Source: Haematobia irritans (lineage: Eukaryota > Arthropoda > Insecta > Diptera > Muscidae). From it: 64,000 nt of DNA. The notes below the pieces were generated by a model. The model searched no databases. It was not told the origin of the DNA and was given only the letters and a program-made list of their open reading frames with translations. Below, in pieces: positions 48,008-59,039 of this stretch; the stretch's first letter is position 1, and each line of letters opens with the position of its first letter. The stretch is from NCBI RefSeq assembly GCF_050003625.1, contig NC_134398.1, positions 65,480,891-65,544,890 of the forward strand, written 5' to 3'. Position numbers and translations under genes: made by a program.

Positions 48008-48400
48008 GTCACGCAAAAAAATAATTCTTTCCTCCCAAACGAAATTTTAGACAAACAAAGCTCGTTTCTCATTTGCCTTTTGCTTTAAGAAAGTCAATTT
48101 GAAAGAAAAGTATATACTTTTTGTGATAAAAGTTTATTCTTTTCCAGGATGTAAAAAAAAGTTTCATAAAGACTACCTCCAAAAAAAAACAATCTTTTCT
48201 GGCTAGTTGCATTTTCCCTCACATCTTTCTCACTTCCACGAGGTTTTTTAGTTCATAGCACCTTTTTCTATAATACAAACAATGTAGAAGAAATTATTTG
48301 ATTTTATAGATTTTTTACATTTTACCTTTCACCTGGACGGAGAATCGAACCGCGGACGTATTAACACAACGGTGTAGAAATAACAAGCTTTCACAGAAAA
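48008..48400 (-). mobile_element. Element F fragment, inverted
   Basis: CACGCAAAAAAATAATTCTT, then AAACGAAATTTTAGACAAAC, GCACCTTTTTCTATAATAC and tRNA-like GGAGAATCGAACCGCGGACG, in reverse order to 29163-29549. It stops inside the tRNA-like head. This copy keeps the site into which A2-type elements inserted empty. 48401-48679 shows no gene. Confidence 0.6.
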
Positions 48401-48679
48401 AAAAACATTATTTGTTTGAAAATATATATGCTTGAAGATTAACCCTCTAATATACCAATTTTTTTGTCAGCTGATTAAATATTCAAGGAAACTAATCAAG
48501 AAAAAAATATTTACGGTAAAATTCAGTATATGCGGCAAAGGCTTTTGAACAGGTTCAACTAAGTTTTCTTTTTATTTTATTCGTTTTTGTTGTCTTAATG
48601 TTTGTTTTACTAAAAGCTTCCTTATTTAATGGGTATTAGAGGGTTAATATGTTTGGGAGTATATGTTACAGAGGCGATT

Positions 48680-48944
48680 ATTCATGTTTCAAGTAAAATA
48701 ACTCTAATTTATCGAAAAACATCTCGTTTCTTTAATGCTTGTTTGATTTGTTGCAACATACGAGTACTTAAAGATAATTTCATTAATTTTGAAAATTTTT
48801 TCAGAATTCACTTAAATCAAAAAAATTCAGTGAAATGTTTATCATCTGGAAAAGGAAAAAACTATATCACTATATATAAGCAAAATTAGCATTCGTATTT
48901 TAAGGACATGAAATCATTGACCTCACGGCAATATTTTTTCAGTG
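48680..48944 (+). mobile_element. MITE family G, 5'-truncated
   Basis: CATGTTTCAAGTAAAATAAC through GACCTCACGGCAATATTTTTTCAGTG with TA after it; right half of family G. Confidence 0.6.
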
Positions 48945-49919
48945 TAGGACTTATGTAATATTTTACAAATGCGCAACTTGACCTGTATTAAATTCATACT
49001 GTGTCCATAATTTATTATTTTTTTTGGATCTTGAATATTTGTGCAGCAGAATCCCCCCAAATTTATAAACAAAAAGTTAAATTTTTAAAATTTGTCTCTT
49101 TGACAACCCTTTTTTTTGGCTATAATTAAGATCTCAACATTTTATTGTGGGCGGCAATAAAATTGCTGTTATGAATAAGCATAGCTGAAGTCATAGACTG
49201 TGTTGTTATTACCATTGTACTATAGGTACCCAGCCGCCAAACAGACACTATTTCCCTTAACCCACTTCAAAGTCATAGCGAAAAAAAACACAAAATATTG
49301 CGAATTGCAGCCACCAAACAATGCAACCATTGACACTTAACATTTTGGATTGAATAAATTCGCAGAGTAAAACACTACGTCTCCGAATTGTATGCTTCAA
49401 GAAGGCAAGGCATAGCAATGTACTAGACTCGGTCGGTCATGGAAAATAAATGTTTGAAATTGTCTATTATCGAAAATGTTTGCTGTAATTCGTGGTCATA
49501 AGGTTATCAACAAATTTATTAATAATGTTTTTATTATTTGAAATAACAATAATTTGTTGCAGTTGTCAGATTGATTGCCAGCTCTCCAAAATGGTTTTCA
49601 AATGCTTGTGTAAAATCGAGCTAGAGTGAAGTTAATAATGATGTCAAAACATTTTCAATTCAATGTATCGCTGTGGTAGACAACAATGGTCACTCTGTAT
49701 ATGAGAACATTAATATTTTAAGATTTTTGTTGACAAATTTCTTCAAATGGCCAATGGGCCAAACATATTTAGCGTCAAATAAATTCATATATTTTTCGAC
49801 AATAATTTCTACCATTTTATTAGTTTTTACTCCGTAAAAATAACATATAATATGTTGTAAAATAAAATCGAAATACTTGTATGATACTTTAAAAAAAAAA
49901 AAAAAAAAAAAAACAACAT
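48945..49919. other. No gene recognised
   Basis: AT-rich, ends in a 22-base poly-A run (49891-49912) just before duplication C1. No recognised family. Confidence 0.4.
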
Positions 49920-51004
49920 AAGTCCACATAAGGTTTCTGTAATTTACCAATATTTTTACAAAACAACATATTTCGATTCATAGTGTTTTGTCGAAAAAAA
50001 AAATAAAAACAAGTATATACAGCAGTAAGTTAAATACCCACCACCATGAATCAAATATAATAGTTTACTTTGAAAATTCTGCGTCGTAGCGAGTTGCTTG
50101 ATAATATATAGAAAGGGGGTATGATGGATGACAAATATTCTCCCAAGCAAATCAGTTCAACCAGTACGCTTCCCGAATTTGAATTTAAAGATTCTACCTA
50201 TGAAGACTAAATCAGATTCTGGATTTGTAAAAACCAATTTTGTTTGAGTTTTAAAAAAATCATAAACACATCGTGTAAATTATGAAATAACGCATTGATT
50301 TGAAATATTAAATCTGTAGATTCTTTCCGCCATTATCTAAAGGATTATGAGGAGTAAAATCTGGAAATTTTACTTTCAGTTTCAAGCAACCAGTGAGAAA
50401 CGAAATTTTAGGCAAGCAAAGTTTTCTTTTGACACAAATTTTAGAGACAATTGTTGAATCTCTTATCAAAAATACGGATTAATTTGCTCTAAACGAAAAT
50501 ACTTTATACAAAAGGGGAATTTCGTTTGTCTCAAACTTTATTCCGGAGGAAAATAGTTTTTCTCTGGGTGTTCCTTCAAGAAGTTAAATCGATGCCTTAG
50601 AAAATGGACCGGTAAATGCGATACAGATTTTTGAGGGTCTAAAATACCAGTATATTTACAAGGAGTTAAATCGAGAGATCGGTCTATGTGGGGGCTACAC
50701 CAAAACATGGGTCGACACGCACCATATTCGGCTGACCTATTTGAGGAAAATTCTTAATGAAATTAATTAATGAAATCGTCTTTAAATTTGCTGACTTCCT
50801 GCATCTTAACTACAAAGCAAAAACAAAAAAAAAAAACAAAATGTTTAAAAATAGGAGATTTTTTTCAACACTTTTAAAGACTTTTTGACTTGAAATAAAG
50901 CATACTTCTAGTCGAGTCTGAATTTCGCAACTTATGTTGTTGTCAACATGATTTTAACGTACTCTGATAGCATACAAAGAAAAAAAGCGGAAAAACGAAG
51001 AAAT
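49920..51004. repeat. Duplication copy C1 (empty sites)
   Basis: TAAGTCCACATAAGGTTTCTG to GGAAAAACGAAGAAATT; collinear with 53106-55843 with moderate divergence. It contains an INE-like family 3 end (about 50008, ACAAGTATATACAGCAGTAAG, minus strand) and one family 3 unit (GAGATCGGTCTATGTGGGGG). It lacks the MITE and the TIR element found in C2. Confidence 0.85.
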
Positions 51005-51178
51005 TTGCTCAAGAAATTTGGGTGTGCGAATATGGTGTCTATCATAGAGACCGTCTTAGTTCTTGCGCATATATACAAAGCAATTTGTATTCAATTGTCT
51101 TAAAATTGGAAATCTAGAGATATTTGTGCTTTGTCTATTTTTTTTATTTGACATAAAATATACAATTACTCTTCTATA

Positions 51179-51836
51179 CACTGAAAAAAAAAAAGCATGC
51201 CCGGTTCCAAAGATTTTGTCTTTACTTTAAAAATTATGGTATTGATTCCGAGCCAAAGAAGCGGAGAATACAAGTGAGGATACTTTTAAGACACAATTCT
51301 CTTTTAAATTTAGGTTTCGTGTTCTTGTTTCTAGGAAGCATATGTTAATTTTTTGTTTTTCACCTTTTTTTTCTTCATGTGCTATCAAAGTCCTTTAAAA
51401 CGAGTTGACGACAACTTTATTTTCCAAATTAAGACTCGACTTTCAGTAGAAATTATGCAATGTTTCAAGTAAAAAACGCCTTTAAAATAGAGTGTTGAAA
51501 AACATGTCCTATATTTGAATGATTTTTTGCTTTGTAGTCAAGATGCAAAACGACACCAAATTTAAAGACAATTTCATTAAATTTAAAGAATTTTTCTGAA
51601 TTATTAAAGTCAAGTTGACCTTAGCCCAAACATTTTTTCTTTCATTTTATGATACCCATTTTTAAGTGAAATTACTTAATTATAAGGACAATACGACTTC
51701 ATTGAAAAGTTTATCGACTTTTGGACAAGGAAAACAACTTTATATTAGAGAAATGCGTCTTCTATGCTAAGCAAAATTTGCATTCGCATTTTAAAGACAT
51801 GAAATCTTTGACCTCACGACAATATTTTTTTCAGTG
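51179..51836 (+). mobile_element. MITE family G, complete, TA duplication
   Basis: 658 bp, CACTGAAAAAAA / TTTTTTTCAGTG terminal repeats, TA on each side (51177-51178, 51837-51838). Non-coding. Other copies: 1-88, 44185-44632, 48680-48944 and 55846-56010. Its ends resemble those of family H. Confidence 0.8.
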
Positions 51837-51839
51837 TAG

Positions 51840-53105
51840 CACCCCCATTATTATACCAAAATGAAAGTTCTCCCTTTTTGTGGGGGGTAAAATCCACAAT
51901 ACCAGTAACTATAATATCGATGTCCGATGTTTTGATGTAGTATAGCGACCAACTATTTTGAGGAATTGCTGATTGATTCCAAGCCGTATAAAGACATTTT
52001 TTTAAAACAACCTAGTTTTTTTTAAGAAATTTCTTTTTATATTATGTAAAATTTTTGTCTTCAAACTTATACTGCATAATCGTTCAAATTAGATAAAGAT
52101 TTTGTTCAGTGTAGTAATAATTATCACTCTATCCCAAATGAAGGACTTTTTTGTGTAACATAAATCAAAACAAAAACGTTCCACAAAATTGCATCTGCGT
52201 CATGAAAATATTACCCCCAATTAGTTAGATATTTCCTGATATAATGGTCACGTTTGTGTTGTTTTCCTGTCAAAATAAATTAAAAGTAGCTTTAATTTCG
52301 AATTGGCAATTCAAGTGTCAAGCCGACACAAGTCAAATCTGTGCAGTTCATACAATTTATGATTTAATCTATGATTTAATGTCATGATGATCATGACAGT
52401 TTCCATCACGTTTTGTTTTATTGATGGCTTAATTGAACATTGTGCGGTTATTTTAGATTTATCCTATGAAAATTTATGTTGGATATTGCATTTATTGTAT
52501 AGGTTTTACTTCCATTTCAATTAAAGTTGAGTTAGTGGTATTTTTCCTTTTCGAAATTTTATATGAAATTTTAATTTATTTACATTATTCGTATACCAGT
52601 TTAAAACTAAATATTACTGTATCGTGCGCTATAACTTATCTCTTACTGATTTATGTGTTCATTGAATCATTTTTTGGGAATATATATAAAATTTTCAACA
52701 ATAAGCATATTTTGGGATTCGAATATAACAACTAGCAAATATTGTAGATTTTTCGGTGCGAATAAATCTGGGTTCATAAACTATCCGAAAAATGACACCA
52801 AAATAATTCCACTTAAAAATTGTTTCAAGTTGACGCAGTTAACTTTTTAATCAAATCAGTGGACATATGGCAAAACCCCATAAGTCGAGATAGGACAATT
52901 TCTCAAAAATTTTATGTTGTGTGTAGTTTTTCTTCTATGAGATGATGTAATTTCGTGAACTGCAGTTAAAAAGTACAACAGGGCATTAAATTTTCCTGGT
53001 TTTAACAACGCTTTGTGGAAATCTCAAAATGTGGAGTAAAATTTAGTTCAATTTTCGTGTGAGGTAGTTCATTCTTCCTATAAAACAGTTTACTTTTTTT
53101 TGTTG
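51840..53105. other. No gene recognised
   Basis: 52466-52735 is an 89-codon open frame rich in F, I, L and Y, as expected of AT-rich DNA by chance. No domain seen. Confidence 0.4.
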
Positions 53106-53171
53106 TAAGTCCACATAAGGTTTCTGTAATTGACCAATTTTTTTTTACAAAACAACATATTTCGATTCAAT

Positions 53172-53696
53172 CACTGAAAAGACAGTGAACCCACCAGGAA
53201 GAAAACTTTCGGTTAATTTTAGAAAATTTTGAATATTTTTAGAAAATTTTAACTAAACAGTATTACAAACGTTGGCATCACGCCGATGTCATAAAAATAG
53301 GTAAATATTTTTCGACAAATTCAAGAAAATGTACAAGCCATAATTAAGTTTTTTCACTTGTTAAAGAAAATTTTATAGTTTGAAGGAAAAACTTGGAGTT
53401 CAAAATTGCAAGAATGTCTTTAGTGACATACGAAGTTCATGATGGACGCGTTTTTGGTAAAATTTACAAATTTAAAGAAATTCTGAACTATTTTGTGGAA
53501 GACACGAATTTAGTTCATCTTTATGCTTCATTTGAGTATATTTTTTTCCTCGGTTTTAGTTAATTTAACTTGCGTGCACAAAAAATTATTAGAGTAAAGG
53601 AAACTTTCTCCAAATATAATAATTCCATGAACTAAAATAAAGTTAAATTGGCTTTAGTGAAATAGAGAGTTCACTTTTTTTGAGTGTAGTGTTTTG
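53172..53696 (+). mobile_element. MITE family H, copy 3
   Basis: CACTGAAAAGACAGTGAACCC to GAGTTCACTTTTTTTGAGTG. The uninterrupted site in C1 reads CGATTCATAGTGTTTTG (49975-49991), so the insertion target was TA. Confidence 0.8.
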
Positions 53697-54376
53697 TCGA
53701 AAAAAGAAATAAAAACAAGTATATAAAGCAGTAAGTTAAATACCCACCACCATGAATCAAATATAATAGTTTACTTCGAATATTCTGCGTCGTAGCGGGT
53801 TACTTGATGATATATAGAATTTCAGGGGGTATGATGACAAATATTCTCCCAAGCAAATCAGTTCAACCAGTACGCTTCCCGAAGATAAATTTAAAGATTC
53901 CACCTATGAGGACTAGATCAGATTCTGGATTTGTAACCATAAACACATCGTGTAAATTATGAAATAACGCATTGATTTGAAATATTAAATCTGTAGATTT
54001 TTTCCGCCATTATTTAAAGGATTATGAGGAGTAAAACCTGGAAATTTTACTTTCAGTTTCAAGCAATTTTCGTTATCAGTGAGGAACGAAATTTTAGACA
54101 AGCAAAGTTTTCTTTTGACACAAATTTTAGAGACAATTGTTGAATCTCTTATCAAAAATTCGGATTAATTTGCTCTAAACGAAAATACTTTATACAAAAG
54201 GGGAATTTCGTTTGTCTCAGACTTTATTCCGGAGGAAAATAGTATTTCTCTGGGTGTTCCTTCAAGAAGTTAAATCGATGCCTTAGCAAATGGACCGGTA
54301 AATGCGATACAGATTTTTGGGGGTCTGAAATACACGTATATTTACAAAGAGTTAAATCGGGAGATCGGTCTATATG

Positions 54377-55527
54377 CACGCACAGAAAAAACATGTTTGG
54401 ACATGGTTGCCGCATCCATTTAATGCTTATTTAGAGTATGTAATTGTCGCGAAAACCATGTATTTTGTCTTTGTAAAAATAATTTTCGAGCGGAGAAAAA
54501 TATATGTTGGCAATAAGCATTTAAATGGTTCTCAAATGCCGCAAACATGTTCTATTATTTAAATGATAGAATTTGAGACCATTATATGGTCAGGAAAATC
54601 ATGTATCTGACCATTCAATTTTTTTACTTTTTTGCAGAGAAAAAAATATTTTTATAGTTTACGTATAGACATGTCTAAAACCATTACATGGCCATAAAGA
54701 CCATGTACATTGTTTTCGTGACCATTTATTTTTTTAATTTTTTTGCAGCGACAAGAATTTTATAAAAACATTGAGCAGGTACACACGATTTTCATTTTGC
54801 GCGTCAGTCGTGTGTTGATTGTTTCTTGGAATGGACGGAGAATACGGAATTATTGTGTTTTGTGTTAATTTATTTATTCTGAAATGGCACGTGGTTTTAT
54901 GTGAATACAAAAAAGGAAAGTGTAATTGAAAAAAATATACCTGGTTTTTGTTCTGCATTTTGATATATGATATAATTTATTTTTATTTGCAGTTACATGA
55001 TGTCTGCGTTTGTACATTTGATGGTCACGAAGTAAATATGGAATGATTACTTATTGTTGAAATTGAACCAAACTAGAGTGTGTAAAAATTTGTGAAGTTT
55101 GCTTGCACGACATTATAAATACAAATAAACAATGAATTAGTTTATAAATAAATAAAAACAAATAAATAAAGTTGATTTTGTGTTTTCTTTTCTCAAGTGG
55201 CGTCCTTTTTTCTACGACGAAAAAAGTTTTTTCATAAAAATCAAAACATTTTAGGTTGTGACCATGTTCTTTTAACTAGAAGAAAAACATTTTTGACGAA
55301 TAACATAACATTTTAGATCGTGACCATTGTCTTTTAATGGAAACAAAATTCTTTTTATCAATATAATAACATTTTAGATGAGGACAATTGTATTTTTCTT
55401 AGAACCATGTTCACTGAGCCAACATGGTTGCAGGTTAAAATGTTACATGGTCGCCGCAAAAATAGCTGCTATCATATTATTTTGCTCTTCGAATATGATT
55501 GTGGCAATCATGTTTCTTCTCTGCGTG
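54377..55527 (+). mobile_element. 1151-bp TIR element of unknown superfamily
   Basis: 19-bp terminal repeats CACGCACAGAAAAAACATG and inverse of CATGTTTCTTCTCTGCGTG (two mismatches). Flanks TG / TG (54375-54376, 55528-55529); C1 at about 50692 is the empty site. Inside, CCATGT/ACCAT motifs recur (for example GACCATGTACATTG, GACCATTTA). No ORF over 80 codons, so non-autonomous. The 2-bp TG target does not match a superfamily I can name. Confidence 0.75.
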
Positions 55528-55845
55528 TGGGGGCTAAACCAAAACGTGGGTCGACACGCACCATATTCGGCTGACCTATTTGTGGAAAATTCTTCTAAAT
55601 TAATTAATTAATTAATCGTCTTTAAATTTGCTGACTTTTTCCATCTTAACCACAAAGCAAAAAAAAAAGTCTAAAAATAGGAGATTTTTTTTTTCAACAC
55701 TTTTAAAGCCTTTTTGACTTGAAATAACGCATATTTTTCTACTTCTAGTTGAGTACGAATTTCGCAACTTATGTTGTCGTCAACATGATTTTAAAGTACT
55801 CTGATAGCAGACAAAGAAAAAAAAGCGGAAAAACGAAGAAATTAA

Positions 55846-56010
55846 ACTTTGTTTCCTAGAATCAAGTACGAAGAACTTAAATTTAAAATAGAATTGTGTC
55901 TTTAATGTGTCCTTACTTCAATTATTCGCTTCTTTGGCTCGAAATCAATGCCATAATTATTAGTGTAAAGACAAAATCTTTGGTACCAGACATGATTTTT
56001 TCAACGTATT
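55846..56010 (-). mobile_element. MITE family G fragment, inverted
   Basis: TTCGCTTCTTTGGCTCGAAA and AAAATCTTTGGTACCAGACATG match the left part of 51179-51836 in reverse. 56011-57433 after it is AT-rich; 57090-57300 resembles diverged INE-like family 2 units (CTCTCTGTGCAAAATATCAA). No gene. Confidence 0.55.
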
Positions 56011-57433
56011 AACGACATAAAAGATAATAATTTTGTGTCAGTGGTTTAATTAAAAAATTAGTTGAATCAAAAACATTTTCAATTAACCTTTTTCAAAGTG
56101 CTATTAAAATATTATTTGGAAAAATGTTGGAGATATTTTTTTCTGTGTAAGTTTACAATCAACTTAACCCATTCAATTTCGTTCCGATTTCGATTCTAAA
56201 AGGTGCAACATTATTATTTGGGCCGAAAGATAGATAATGGTGAAAGAAGAAATAGAATTTCCGAATTTCTCCTCGTTAAGCGGTTTCGCCTGAAAATGAA
56301 CAACTGCAATTAGCACAAAGTGTGCACATATATCGAAAAAAAAACTATATCTTATCTTGCTTTAAATCTAGGACCAAAAAAATAAAATTAGGATACAGAA
56401 CTCATTTATTAAATTTTCATTCACTTTCCGTGGTTTATTAATAAATATACTCACGTACAAGTAAATGCCAGTTTAAAAATCCAAAAATACTTCAAAGTAA
56501 AAAATGTTTTCTTAATTCCAAAAAAAAAACTTTAACCCAAAGCCACTAAATCCTAAAAATAAGTATTAACCTATATTTGAAGCGTTTTTATCTTAAATCT
56601 AAAGTTTCAATATTTCAGTTAATTTAAGGTCAATTTCTTTAAATCAAAAATGTGTTTCTTTCTGTAAGGAAAATCAGCCTTAGTTCAAAGACATGCGACA
56701 TTAACGGAGGGAAGCAAATTTACAAAATTTGTGTCCTAAACTTAATAAAAAAAATTTTAAGCAAAGATTATAAACTTTATTTTAATTAAAATTTCATTAT
56801 TTTAAAGAAATTTGTCCTTAATATATTGTAAATTTCGCATCCTAAAATTTAGGTTGCGTAATCTTTAATATCACGTAATTTTTTTTTCAGTGTATAGATA
56901 AAGAAATTATATCTGGGAAAGTTCAAAAATATGATAGTTTAAATCTGAAGTTATTTTAATGCCCTTCGATAATGTGCTTTACGATTTATCAAGTGATCGA
57001 TATGTATTGGAATATATGTAAAAATATGACTTTTTTATTTCGTGTATCATAGTAATACAGATTTTATAAGCGTACGCTCTAGATCCCGCCAAAATAATTG
57101 GCAATTTGTGGGTTTTGCCCAAATCTGCCATAGAAGGGAAATACACCTAAACATGAACCAATTTGGATCAAAGGCTAGCACACATAGTCGAATCTTAAAT
57201 GGACGGGATCAAATTCGCCACCCTTTGGTAGGATGTTAAATCTACTCTCTGTGCAAAATATCAAATCAATTGGAGGAAAATCCCGTGAAACCGGGTGTAA
57301 AAGTTTTTGTCACTTTTAACCTTAAATATTAATACACTAAAAAAATATTTACCTGATGTTAATGATTACGCAAACTAAATTTTAGGATGCGCAATTTACA
57401 AAAAAGCAGTGACAATTTCTTAAAAATAATAAA

Positions 57434-57811
57434 ATTTTAATTAAATGGACCCCCAATCGGAGTGCCGGTTTATAAGGGGGCTATATCAAACTCGTCTTTT
57501 GTCTGCAGGCAGGTCAAGTTCGAAGATGGGCTATGTCGGTCCAGGTTTTGATCTAATCCCCATATAAACCGACCTCCCGATTTGAGGTCATGGACTTATA
57601 GAAACCGTAGTTTATATCCAATTTACCTGAACTCTAGAAATATTTTAGGGCCATAAATAGGTGTACCAAAAATGGTGATTATCGGTCCATGTTTTCGTAT
57701 AGCCCCCATATATAGACCGATCTCCCGATTTTATTCTTCTTGGGCTTCTAAAATTCGTATTTTTTTATCAAATATGCCTGAAATTGGAAATCTAGAGTTA
57801 TTTTAGGACCA
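57434..57811 (+). mobile_element. INE-like family 3, left half, split by LINE
   Basis: GGGGGCTATATCAAAC, AATCCCCATATAAACCGACC and AGCCCCCATATATAGACCGATC mark two to three units (spacing about 148 bp). It breaks after TTATTTTAGGACCAT and continues at 62062 beyond the LINE. Confidence 0.65.
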
Positions 57812-57813
57812 TG

Positions 57814-57937
57814 ATTAGGTTATAGTGGCAGCCCGATTTAGTTTCAGGCTCACTTAGACTCCATTGTAATACCACATTTAACTAAAAGTACCTATTACAT
57901 ATGGGCACATGTTGTTTTAACCGCTGAACCTTCTCGA
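57814..57937 (-). other. LINE 3' UTR, shared with SINE tail
   Basis: Minus strand after the TAA stop: ...TGTGGTATTACAATGGA, GTCTAAGTGAGCCTGAAAC, ATCGGGCTGCCAC and TATAACCTAATC. The last 70 bases match the SINE tail of 39774-40121 except for a 7-base gap and a few changes. This is the region a LINE RT recognises. Confidence 0.85.
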
Positions 57938-58240
57938 TTATTTCCTTCTATTGAACCAACCAAATTGTTCCAAAAACTTTAGCAGACGGCTTAAGTTAAT
58001 GTTTTTCAGGTCCGCCAGTAATCTAAAGCTATATGCCCCTAAAATTTGCTTACGCCTTACACAAAATGCAGGACACTCACACAAGAATTGTGTAATTGAT
58101 TCCCTTTCCTCCGCATCATGACAGCTCATACAATAGTCATTATACTTCGCACCAATAGTTTTTGCAAAATCGCATATCAGGCAGCGACACGTTATAGCAG
58201 ATATCAGGAGTGATATCTGATGTCTCGAGAACACTAGCAT
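57938..58240 (-). pseudogene. LINE C-terminal zinc-knuckle tail
   Basis: 100 codons to the TAA. YCMSCHDAEERESITQFLCEC gives a C-x2-C-x(n)-H/C pattern, followed by CPAFCVRRKQILGAYSF. This cysteine/histidine region after RNase H is standard for RNase H-bearing LINEs and is thought to bind nucleic acid. The last residues are WFNRRK. It is in a different frame from the RNase H fragment upstream, so at least one frameshift lies between (about 58240-58260). Confidence 0.75.
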
Positions 58241-58260
58241 ATCAAGTGTGCGGTTTAAGT

Positions 58261-58760
58261 TTAAACGGGGCCATATTTGCTTGGTGTTGTTACAACCCTT
58301 GCAATTCCCCCATCGAAAATTTGCACCATAACAGTCTTCTCACGCAGTAAGAGCTTGCAGGTAGCCAGGGGCATACCAACAGATTCTAGTTCCCCTGGAA
58401 TATGTAAGGTAGTCCCTAGCCGTGCTAACTCATCCGCTTCGCAGTTCCCCGGTATGTTCCTATGGCCAGGCACCCATATTACGTGAATATTGTGCTGTTC
58501 AGCCATCTCATTAAGAGATTTGCGGCAGTCGAAGGCCGTTTTCGAGTTAAGGAATACAGAGTCCAAGGATTTTATTGCAGGTTGACTGTCTGAGTATATA
58601 TTAATGCCAACATTTTGGGAACATTACTTCTCAGCCAATTCGCCACCTCTCTTATTGCTAATATTTCAGCCTGAAACACACTACAGTGATTAGGTAATCT
58701 TTTCGCTATTCGAAGTTCAAGATCTTTAGAAAGTACTCCGAAAACCACTTGTCCATCCAA
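58261..58760 (-). pseudogene. LINE RNase H domain
   Basis: Two pieces. 58572-58760: DGQVVFGVLSKDLELRIAKR and CSVFQAEILAIREVANWL (the catalytic glutamate in AE). 58261-58566: SLNEMAEQHNIHVIWVPGHR, NIPGNCEADELARLG (the catalytic histidine and aspartate). The third aspartate belongs in YTQT/SDSQ at about 58575 where the frame breaks (IYTQTVNLQ against the expected YSDSQ-type motif). RNase H would remove RNA from the cDNA hybrid during reverse transcription. Inactive here through frameshifts. Confidence 0.8.
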
Positions 58761-59039
58761 TTTGGAGCCATCAGTGTAGAAATCTATATATCGTTTATTC
58801 CCTGGAGCCTCTGTGCACCACGCCTCACGGTTGGAAATTAGAATTTCAACTTTTTTCCGACCACAGCGATAGCTTGCGCAACCGCACGTTGTTGCAGCTC
58901 ACTGTTTGGCCAAAATGACTAAAGGCAATTAAGGGAATTTGAGCCTATCTTACTGAATGCGCCTGAGATACACAAGTACGCCATATGCTGAACTTTGTCT
59001 AAACTTGTCGGCTGCTGAAGTGCCGGCCACCAGACTACA

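Larger units (their letters stand above)
53106..55843. repeat. Duplication copy C2 (two later insertions)
   Basis: Same order as C1, interrupted by MITE H (53172-53696) and a 1151-bp TIR element (54377-55527). Taking these out leaves about 1.06 kb, like C1 (1.085 kb). Carries the family 3 INE end at about 53712. Confidence 0.85.

Noticed and set aside
52466..52735. 89-codon hydrophobic open frame as a small membrane protein
   Set aside because: AT-rich DNA yields such frames by chance; no conserved feature, no neighbouring gene structure.
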